8,993 bases of DNA, taken from positions 1 to 8,993 of the forward strand of contig JARFPW010000082.1 of NCBI GenBank assembly GCA_029288095.1, in the 5' to 3' direction. Below, piece by piece: positions 1 through 4,735 of the stretch (positions are counted from its first letter, which is position 1; each line of letters begins with the position of its first letter). The position numbers and the translations under genes are program-made. The DNA comes from Gemmatimonadota bacterium (lineage in GTDB: Bacteria > Gemmatimonadota > Gemmatimonadetes > Palauibacterales > Palauibacteraceae). Under the pieces are notes generated by a model. It was not told the DNA's origin. It saw only the letters and a list, made by a program, of their open reading frames with translations, and did not search any database.

Positions 1-164
1 GCGTCGAGCAACCCGCCGGCCTCCCGCAGGCAGACGACACCCCGCTCGAACAGAGCCAGCGCCTCGTCGAGCTCCAGGTCGTCTTCGCCGAGCCGGTCCA
101 CTACGGCCTCCAGCTCGAGTAGAAGTTGCTCGAACGTGGCCTTTCCCTGCCCGCTATCCGTCAT
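1..164 (-). CDS. xseB: Exodeoxyribonuclease VII small subunit (3'-truncated by the window edge)
   Basis: Small subunit of exonuclease VII, the cytoplasmic nuclease that degrades single-stranded DNA to short oligonucleotides during repair. XseB is a short helical hairpin that packs on the helical part of XseA; in E. coli several copies bind each large subunit. The first 54 residues are present and the 3' end lies outside the window. The visible part has the family pattern: FEQLLLELEAVVDRL (residues 12-25), then an acidic turn (GEDDLELDEALALFERGV, 26-43) and the second helix. The complete family protein is usually about 70-85 residues. The ATG at 164-162 overlaps the 3' end of xseA by 11 bases in another frame, with a modest AGG six bases upstream, so translation is probably coupled to xseA. 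The immediate xseA neighbour and the motif make the call firm despite the truncation. Residue 45 is a cysteine in CLREAGGLL, which is not a known functional residue. Confidence 0.93.
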   Translation of the reverse strand, partial: MTDSGQGKATFEQLLLELEAVVDRLGEDDLELDEALALFERGVVCLREAGGLLD

Positions 165-1398
165 CTGACACCTGCTTCGATTCGGTCCGGCACTGTACAC
201 TTCCGTCGACGACTCGCAGATCGAACGCCTCGCCAACGTCGAACATCGCGACACTGCGCTTCACCCGAGCCTCCCCATCCAGGGGCACCGCGTAGCCTCG
301 AGCCAGCGTACCCAATGGGCTCAGGGCATCCAACCGCCCTCCGGCCCGTGCCCGCCGTTCCCGCCTGATACGCAATGCTCCGTGAACTCTCTCGTCGAGC
401 AACGCGGCTCCGGCTCTGGCCCGCTCACGGCCGCGCCGCGTCCTCCGCCTCAGCGTCTGGATGAGTGTGCCGGCCCGGCTCCGCAATTCACCGAACAGAA
501 CGTCGGTGTCCGGGACGAGGATTTCGCCGGCGGCCGACGGTGTGGGAGCGCGGACGTCGGCGATCAGGTCAGATATGGTAACGTCGATCTCGTGCCCAAC
601 CGCCGACACGGTCGGCACGGGACAGGACGCGATCGCGCGCGCGACTGCCTCCTCGTTGAACGCCCACAGGTCCTCTACCGATCCTCCCCCGCGGGTGAGT
701 ACGACCACGTCGCACCCCCCGTGTCGCACGAGACGGCCGAGCGCCTCCGCGATGCTCGCTCCCGCGCCTTCTCCCTGGACGCGGCAGTCGGAGACCAAGA
801 CCCGCGCCCACGGCGCCCGCCGCCGCACTACGGTCAGCACGTCCCGGAGTGCCGCGCCGGATCGGGACGTCACCACACCAATGCGCCGAGGCACGGCCGG
901 AAGGCGTCGCTTGCGTGCCGGATCCAGGAGTCCCTCGGCCGCGAGCTTGTTCTTCAGCTTCTCGAACGCCAACCGCCACAAGCCCTCGCCCTCGGCACGG
1001 AGGTCTCTCACCACCAGCTGGTAGCTTCCCCTGGCACCGTAGATCGTCGGCTGGCCAAACGCCGCCACCCGCATGCCTTCGGTGGGATGCGCGGGAAGCC
1101 TGTTCAGATCCGACCGCCAGATCACACAGGAAATCTGGGCGCTGTCGTCGCGCAGACTGAAGTAACAGTGCCCCGAGCGGTGGGGTCGCCAGTTGGATAC
1201 TTCGCCGCCCACCCACAGCGAACCGAGAGCACCCTCCACCAGGCGGCGGGCGCGCTCGTTGAGCTCCGCTACCGGTACGGCCGTCTCCGGCGCCTGGCCT
1301 GGCGCGGGGGCCGGCTCCTCGGCGAGTGGCACCGGCTCGGGCGGCGGCGCCTCTGCGGGCTGTGAGCCGTCGAACAGCGGGATCTGACCCGAATTCAC
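154..1398 (-). CDS. xseA: Exodeoxyribonuclease VII large subunit
   Basis: Catalytic subunit of exonuclease VII, which cuts single-stranded DNA from both ends in repair. Numbered from the GTG at 1398 (414 residues): a short N-terminal peptide with QIPLF at 5-9; a Pro/Ala/Glu-rich, probably disordered linker to about 40; an OB-fold DNA-binding domain (VAELNERARRLVEG through YQLVVRDL, about 41-132); the nuclease domain with GVVTSRSGAALRD (174-186), RGGGSVEDLWAFNEE (236-250) and GHEIDVTISDLIAD (from 268); then a rather short Arg-rich helical part and LGTLARGYAV (362-371). E. coli XseA is 456 residues, so the helical region looks reduced. An upstream in-frame TTG (1425) would add nine residues and overlap folD by 14 bases, but its GAGG is only one base away. 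The GTG has GGAG seven bases upstream, so I prefer it. The 3' end overlaps xseB. Confidence 0.96.
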   Translation of the reverse strand: MNSGQIPLFDGSQPAEAPPPEPVPLAEEPAPAPGQAPETAVPVAELNERARRLVEGALGSLWVGGEVSNWRPHRSGHCYFSLRDDSAQISCVIWRSDLNRLPAHPTEGMRVAAFGQPTIYGARGSYQLVVRDLRAEGEGLWRLAFEKLKNKLAAEGLLDPARKRRLPAVPRRIGVVTSRSGAALRDVLTVVRRRAPWARVLVSDCRVQGEGAGASIAEALGRLVRHGGCDVVVLTRGGGSVEDLWAFNEEAVARAIASCPVPTVSAVGHEIDVTISDLIADVRAPTPSAAGEILVPDTDVLFGELRSRAGTLIQTLRRRTRRGRERARAGAALLDERVHGALRIRRERRARAGGRLDALSPLGTLARGYAVPLDGEARVKRSVAMFDVGEAFDLRVVDGSVQCRTESKQVSDDG

Positions 1399-1405
1399 TG
1401 GCCGG

Positions 1406-1409
1406 CTCC
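1406..1409 (-). promoter_or_regulatory. Ribosome-binding site deciding the xseA start
   Basis: GGAG on the minus strand, seven bases before the GTG at 1398-1396. The competing TTG start at 1425-1423 has only a GAGG one base away, which is too close for normal initiation. The site lies just beyond the folD stop codon (1412-1414), so ribosomes finishing folD could reinitiate here. Confidence 0.6.
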
Positions 1410-1411
1410 GG

Positions 1412-2299
1412 TCACGCCCCGCCAAGCCTCGCCGCCGCCGTCGCCGTGTTGCTGAGCAACATCGCGATCGTCATCGGGCCGACGCCTCCGGGAACCGGCG
1501 TGATCCAGGAGGCCTTCTCCGCCACTTCGTCGAACGCGACGTCGCCGACGAGTCTGTATCCCTTGGGTCTGGAAGGGTCATCAACGCGGTTGACGCCGAC
1601 GTCTACGACTACGGTTCCCTCCGACACCATGTCGGCGGTAACCGATTCCGGTCGACCGACCGCGACTATCAGCAACTCGGCCTGCCGCGTAATGGCCCCC
1701 AGATCCGCGGTCCGGCTGTGCGCCATGGTTACCGTCGCGTTCGCGTAAGGCCCCTTCTGCGACAGGATCGCTGCCATCGGGCGCCCCACGATGTTGGACC
1801 GGCCGACGATCACGGCGTGGCGTCCCGAGGGGTCGTATCCGATGTGCTCCAGCATCACCTGTACGCCGGCCGGCGTGCACGGGCGAAACGCGTCGGGATC
1901 ACCGCTGGTCATTCGGCCCACGTTTATGGGATGAAACCCGTCCACGTCCTTTTCGGGACGAATCCGTTCCATCACGGTCCGTTCGTCGATCTGATCCGGG
2001 AGCGGAAGTTGAACGAGGATTCCGTGCACGCCCGGATCAGCATTCCAGTCCTCCAGGATGGCGAGGATATCTTCCTGCGAAGTGTCAGGGGACAATCGCT
2101 CGTCGACCGTTCGAATACCGACTTCGTCGGCCGCCCGCTGTTTCATTCCGACGTACACGCGCGACGCCGGGTTCTCTCCCACGAGCATGACGGCCAGGCA
2201 GGGCTGGATCCCCGACTCCTTGAGCTCGGCTACTCGTTCACCGACCGACCGTCTGACGTCTGCCGCGATTGCCTTACCATCTATGAGTTGCGCCGACAC
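1412..2299 (-). CDS. folD: Bifunctional methylenetetrahydrofolate dehydrogenase / methenyltetrahydrofolate cyclohydrolase
   Basis: Cytoplasmic one-carbon enzyme. It oxidises 5,10-methylene-tetrahydrofolate to 5,10-methenyl-tetrahydrofolate with NADP+, then hydrolyses it to 10-formyl-tetrahydrofolate, feeding purine and formyl-methionyl-tRNA synthesis. The 295 residues match the usual length (E. coli 288). Family signatures in order: VGENPASRVYVGMK with the catalytic Tyr49 and Lys53; VHGILVQLPLP (91-101) with Gln97; PEKDVDGFHPINVG with Asp120; PCTPAGV; the Rossmann nucleotide-binding segment VIVGRSNIVGRPMA; and TPVPGGVGPMTIAML near the end. All catalytic residues are intact. The GTG start at 2299-2297 is supported by GGAGG five bases upstream. 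It follows rny after 15 bases and precedes xseA by 13 bases, so it sits inside a co-transcribed unit. folD next to xseA/xseB is a recurrent bacterial gene order. Confidence 0.98.
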   Translation of the reverse strand: MSAQLIDGKAIAADVRRSVGERVAELKESGIQPCLAVMLVGENPASRVYVGMKQRAADEVGIRTVDERLSPDTSQEDILAILEDWNADPGVHGILVQLPLPDQIDERTVMERIRPEKDVDGFHPINVGRMTSGDPDAFRPCTPAGVQVMLEHIGYDPSGRHAVIVGRSNIVGRPMAAILSQKGPYANATVTMAHSRTADLGAITRQAELLIVAVGRPESVTADMVSEGTVVVDVGVNRVDDPSRPKGYRLVGDVAFDEVAEKASWITPVPGGVGPMTIAMLLSNTATAAARLGGA

Positions 2300-2304
2300 T
2301 CGTA

Positions 2305-2309
2305 CCTCC
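2305..2309 (-). promoter_or_regulatory. Ribosome-binding site of folD supporting a GTG start
   Basis: GGAGG on the minus strand, five bases before the GTG at 2299-2297 and inside the 15-base gap after rny. It fixes the non-ATG start of folD; the family-typical N-terminus (AQLIDGKAIA) begins immediately after it. Confidence 0.7.
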
Positions 2310-2314
2310 GCTGT

Positions 2315-3886
2315 TCAGCGGGCGAAGTTCACCGATCGCGATTCGCGTACGACCACGACCTTGATCTGCCCGGGGTATTGAAGCTCTTCCTCGATCATGC
2401 GAGCCGTTTGCTCACTGATCTCCGACATCCGATCGTCATCCACCTGTTCGGGCATGACCATCACCCGAATCTCACGACCGGCCTGGATGGCGTAGACCTT
2501 CGCCACTCCCGTGTGCGATCGCGCGATCTCCTCCAGCTTCTCCAGCCGTTTGACGTAGAGCTCGAATGACTCGCGCCGAGCACCGGGCCGCGCCCCGCTG
2601 ATCGCGTCCGCCGCCGTGACCAGGAAAGTCTCCGGATAGCGTGCCGGCTCTTCACCATGGTGGGCCCGGATGGCGTTCAGAACGGCGTCGTTCTCGCCGA
2701 CCCGCTTGCACAGGTCGTAGCCGATTTCGACGTGGCTGCCCTCCTGGACGTGGGTCAGGCCCTTCCCGATGTCATGGAGCAGTCCCATGCGCTTGCAGAG
2801 TTCGGTGTCGAGACCAAGCTCAGCGGCCATCGTCGCTGACAGGAGCGCGACCTCACGCGCGTGCGCGAGCTGGTTCTGACCGTAGCTCGTACGGAACCTC
2901 AGGTTGCCGAGTACATCGATCAGCTGCGGGTTGAGATCGTGAATACCGAGTTCGTAGAGCGTTTCGTCGGCCGCCTCGCGCATCTTCGCCTTCACATCCG
3001 TCGACGCCTTCTCCACCATCTCCTCTATCCGACCCGGGTGGATGCGGCCGTCGGTCACCAGGCGTTCGAGTGCGATGCGGGCGATCTCACGCCGTATCGG
3101 ATCGAAACTCGACAGGATCACCGCCTCGGGGGTGTCGTCGACCACGACGTCCACGCCGGTCGCAGCCTCGAACGAGCGGATGTTCCGACCCTCGCGCCCG
3201 ATGATTCGGCCCTTCATGTCGTCGCTCGGGAGAGGAACCACGGAGACCGTGATCTCGGAGGAATGGTCGACGGCGAGGCGTTGCACGGACATCGCGATGA
3301 TCTTGCGGGCTTCGCGTTCGGCATCCCGGCGTGCATGTTCCCGGATCTCGCGGACGGTCTGGGCCGCATGCGCTCGCGCTTCGTCCTCGATCCCGCTGAT
3401 CAGCGTCTCGCGGGCCTCGCGGGCGGACAGACCAGCCACCTGTTCGAGTCGGGCCTCGAGCTCGGCCCCACGCTTCGCCAGCGCCTCCTCGGTGGACACC
3501 AGCTTGCTGCGCTGGGCTCCGATCTCTTCTTCGCGTGCGCCGAGTCGCTCGGTTCGCTGGTCGATCTGCTCGAGCTTCTGCACCAGGCCGTCCTCACGTT
3601 CCGCGACTCGCTTCTCCGTCTTCTCCAACTCCTGGCGTCGGACTTCGAGCTCGTTGAGGAGTTCTTCCTTGACTCGATATCCCTCTTCCTTGGCCTCGAG
3701 CGTGGCTGTCCTGCGGATGGTGTCAGATTCCTTGCGGGCCGCCTCGAGAAGGGATTGAGCTTCGGAATCCGCGGCTTCGCGCACTCTCGTCGCCCGGCGT
3801 GTTTCGAGCGCCTTTCCGGCTCCCAAACCGGCGAGGAGACCTCCGACAAGCATTACGGCCGCAATGCCGAGGGCTAGAAGGTCCAT
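2315..3886 (-). CDS. rny: Ribonuclease Y, membrane-anchored endoribonuclease
   Basis: RNase Y starts decay and processing of many mRNAs by endonucleolytic cleavage at the inner face of the membrane. From the ATG at 3886 (523 residues, close to the family's roughly 520): an N-terminal membrane helix (LLALGIAAVMLVGGLLAGLG, about 3-22); a long charged coiled coil (about 30-195) rich in Glu/Arg heptads; a KH RNA-binding domain with GRIIGREGRNIRSFEAATG (226-244); and an HD domain with His342, the metal-binding pair His371-Asp372 in LLHDIGKG, EGSHVEIG (His385) and AHHGEE (409-410). The C-terminal YPGQIKVVVVRESRSVNFAR is typical. All expected metal ligands are present. The open frame extends six codons further to an ATG at 3904 that lacks a ribosome-binding site; the inner ATG has GGAG seven bases upstream and puts the membrane helix at the very N-terminus, as is usual. 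It heads the rny-folD-xseA-xseB unit. Confidence 0.97.
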   Translation of the reverse strand: MDLLALGIAAVMLVGGLLAGLGAGKALETRRATRVREAADSEAQSLLEAARKESDTIRRTATLEAKEEGYRVKEELLNELEVRRQELEKTEKRVAEREDGLVQKLEQIDQRTERLGAREEEIGAQRSKLVSTEEALAKRGAELEARLEQVAGLSAREARETLISGIEDEARAHAAQTVREIREHARRDAEREARKIIAMSVQRLAVDHSSEITVSVVPLPSDDMKGRIIGREGRNIRSFEAATGVDVVVDDTPEAVILSSFDPIRREIARIALERLVTDGRIHPGRIEEMVEKASTDVKAKMREAADETLYELGIHDLNPQLIDVLGNLRFRTSYGQNQLAHAREVALLSATMAAELGLDTELCKRMGLLHDIGKGLTHVQEGSHVEIGYDLCKRVGENDAVLNAIRAHHGEEPARYPETFLVTAADAISGARPGARRESFELYVKRLEKLEEIARSHTGVAKVYAIQAGREIRVMVMPEQVDDDRMSEISEQTARMIEEELQYPGQIKVVVVRESRSVNFAR

Positions 3887-3893
3887 GGGCCGA

Positions 3894-3897
3894 CTCC
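3894..3897 (-). promoter_or_regulatory. Ribosome-binding site deciding the rny start
   Basis: GGAG on the minus strand, seven bases before the ATG at 3886-3884. The alternative in-frame ATG at 3904-3902 is preceded by TTAACGATAG, with no purine-rich site. The shorter start also removes MRRSRP from in front of the membrane helix, matching the usual RNase Y N-terminus. Confidence 0.6.
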
Positions 3898-3914
3898 GTC
3901 GCATCTATCGTTAA

Positions 3915-3935
3915 GGGACGCCGCCTGCGGCTCCC
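3915..3935 (-). other. Potential hairpin in the rny leader
   Basis: On the minus strand GGGA-GCCG pairs with CGGC-(G)-TCCC, giving two four-base-pair helices separated by a one-base bulge and closed by a CAGG tetraloop. It lies about 17 bases upstream of the rny ribosome-binding site. No T tract follows, so it is not a terminator. It could stabilise the 5' end of the rny message or be a chance fold in GC-rich DNA. Confidence 0.3.
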
Positions 3936-3962
3936 AGGTCGCTCCGCACTTCTCGTCAGGCA

Positions 3963-4010
3963 CTCGGGCACAAAAAAACCGGCGGGACTAGCATCCGCCG
4001 GCTCGGGCAC
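3963..4010. repeat. Perfect 9-base direct repeats framing the terminator
   Basis: CTCGGGCAC occurs at 3963-3971 and again at 4002-4010 (plus strand). The repeats directly abut the two ends of the T-tract-plus-stem element at 3972-4001, leaving exactly 30 bases between them. Matching stops at the ninth base on both sides. This could be a footprint of insertion or slippage, or coincidence in a GC-rich spacer. Confidence 0.55.
3972..4001 (-). terminator. Rho-independent terminator between zapA and rny
   Basis: On the minus strand, CCGGCGG (4001-3995) and CCGCCGG (3985-3979) form a perfect seven-base-pair GC stem with the nine-base loop ATGCTAGTC, followed at once by seven T residues (3978-3972). 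It starts about 80 bases after the zapA stop. The T tract is present for minus-strand transcription only; read from the plus strand the stem is followed by GC-rich sequence, so it is one-directional. It is the natural end of the infC-to-zapA transcript. The 3' arm could alternatively pair with a second upstream copy (CGGCGGG, 4016-4010). Confidence 0.88.
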
Positions 4011-4041
4011 CCGCCGTCGACTCGTTGTTACGAATACGAAT

Positions 4042-4061
4042 GCCGGTACAAATCTGCCGGC
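4042..4061 (-). other. Small hairpin downstream of zapA
   Basis: GCCGG (4061-4057, minus strand) pairs with CCGGC (4046-4042) around the ten-base loop CAGATTTGTA. There is no T tract after it. It lies in the 3' untranslated part of the zapA message, about 22 bases after the stop, and may only contribute to 3' end structure. Confidence 0.3.
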
Positions 4062-4083
4062 GTCCGCACCGCGTCGCAAGCTT

Positions 4084-4407
4084 TCACGAACCCAATTCCG
4101 CCTGTGCCGCCCCCCTGTTCAGCGCCTCTTCCACACGTTCGCGCAGATCGCTGAGCCGCTGATGTACCAGTTCTACCTGGTCATCCCGTGCGGCCCTGGC
4201 CTGAAACAGTTCGTCGGTGATCTGCATGGCCGCCAGAATCGCCGCCTTGTGCGGCTCTGCAACGTGGCCCGACACGTGCACCGAATTCACGCGTTCGTCC
4301 ACGTGTTCGGCGCACGCCCGCGTGTAGTCCTCACCGGTTTCGGAACGGAGTGCGTATTCCTCACCGAAGATAGTGACGCGGACAGCAGTCCTGGATGTGT
4401 CGCTCAC
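4084..4407 (-). CDS. zapA: Cell division protein ZapA
   Basis: ZapA binds FtsZ filaments and cross-links them, stabilising the cytokinetic Z ring in the cytoplasm. The 107-residue product has the family plan: an N-terminal globular head VRVTIFGEEYALRSE (9-23) continuing through DYTRACAEHVDERVNSV, then the AAILAAMQITDELFQARA segment (55-72) leading into a C-terminal coiled coil (about 66-97, VELVHQRLSDLRERVEEAL) that mediates tetramer formation. Length is normal for the family (about 90-110). The GTG start (4407-4405) is backed by GGAGG six bases upstream. It follows the coiled-coil gene by 13 bases and is the last gene before the terminator. Its position after pheT, with a small coiled-coil gene directly upstream, suggests that the two small proteins work together at the division site. 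Confidence 0.93.
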   Translation of the reverse strand: MSDTSRTAVRVTIFGEEYALRSETGEDYTRACAEHVDERVNSVHVSGHVAEPHKAAILAAMQITDELFQARAARDDQVELVHQRLSDLRERVEEALNRGAAQAELGS

Positions 4408-4413
4408 GGCGTT

Positions 4414-4418
4414 CCTCC
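4414..4418 (-). promoter_or_regulatory. Ribosome-binding site of zapA supporting a GTG start
   Basis: GGAGG on the minus strand, six bases before the GTG at 4407-4405 and two bases after the stop codon of the upstream coiled-coil gene. The spacing is ideal, so the non-ATG start is credible and reinitiation from the upstream gene is possible. Confidence 0.7.
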
Positions 4419-4420
4419 GA

Positions 4421-4735
4421 CTAGGATGCCTCGTCTTCCATTACGATCAGACGCCCACGAATCCGGCCGGCCCGCTCCCGAGCTTCCCGGATCACCTCGC
4501 GCAGATGATTGTTCTCTTCCGACAGTTCGCCGAGTCGCTCTTCCAGATTGGCTGGTTGGCCAGGTTTCACGCCTGATGCCGCCAGGGTCTTCTCGAGCTT
4601 CCCACGGCGATCCTCCGCCGTGGCGACCCGCTCCCTCATCGCATCCAGCTCCTCGATCAGCGCCCCCACGGCCCTTTCGAGCGCCTCAAGTTCCTGGGCG
4701 ACGGCAGCGCCGTCAGGACTTCCGGACTCGGACAT
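4421..4735 (-). CDS. Small coiled-coil protein upstream of zapA (possible ZapB-like division partner)
   Basis: I cannot name this 104-residue protein with certainty. It is strongly charged (Glu/Arg rich), without membrane segment or signal peptide, and predicted almost entirely helical in two blocks: residues about 10-50 (AQELEALERAVGALIEELDAMRERV and on) and 62-100 (LEERLGELSEENNHLRE, then AGRIRGRLIVMEDEAS), separated by a breaker SGVKPGQPAN (54-63). The second block resembles in style the small ZapB-like/TIGR02449 coiled coils found beside zapA in proteobacteria (LEERL, EEN, LR, then R-I--RL--ME). The ATG at 4735 has GGGAGG six bases upstream; the TTG codon just before it is too close to that site. 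The gene begins inside the last 23 bases of pheT and ends 13 bases before zapA, so it is translated within this operon. Inferred role: Z-ring scaffold. The gene itself is secure; its function is a guess. Confidence 0.82.
   Translation of the reverse strand: MSESGSPDGAAVAQELEALERAVGALIEELDAMRERVATAEDRRGKLEKTLAASGVKPGQPANLEERLGELSEENNHLREVIREARERAGRIRGRLIVMEDEAS

Larger units (their letters stand above)
3887..4083. other. zapA-rny intergenic region, the only sizeable gene-free stretch
   Basis: This 197-base spacer holds the terminator, the 9-base direct repeats, two small hairpins and the rny ribosome-binding site. Reading the minus strand I found no convincing -35/-10 pair. The best AT-rich stretch (about 4025-4056, with TTGTAC followed 15 bases later by TAACAA) has poor spacing and a poor -10, and lies upstream of the terminator. 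Between the terminator and rny the sequence is GC-rich with no -10-like hexamer. A 6S RNA, often found after zapA in other bacteria, is not recognisable here. Confidence 0.6.

Noticed and set aside
382..1365. 327-codon plus-strand open frame opposite xseA
   Set aside because: It is a shadow of the XseA reading frame in high-GC sequence; the product is Arg/Gly/Pro-rich without motifs and there is no ribosome-binding site context.
1399..1425. TTG start for xseA adding nine residues
   Set aside because: Its only purine-rich sequence is one base away, whereas the GTG at 1398 has GGAG at the normal distance. The longer start cannot be fully excluded.
1718..2569. 283-codon plus-strand open frame opposite folD and the end of rny
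   Set aside because: It is antisense to two conserved genes and spans their junction; the product has no recognisable motif.
2861..3877. 338-codon plus-strand open frame opposite rny
   Set aside because: It is fully antisense to RNase Y, whose domains and catalytic residues are intact. The predicted product is composition-driven with no recognisable domain.
4025..4056. Sigma-70 promoter (TTGTAC with TAACAA) for the rny cluster
   Set aside because: The spacing is 15 bases and the -10 hexamer is a poor match; not strong enough to annotate as a promoter.
4042..4061. Second terminator right after zapA
   Set aside because: The stem is only five base pairs with a ten-base loop and no T tract follows it on the minus strand.
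3905..4083. 6S RNA (ssrS), often located after zapA
   Set aside because: Only about 80 bases separate the zapA stop from the terminator, too short for a 180-200-base 6S RNA, and no long closing stem with a central bubble can be drawn.
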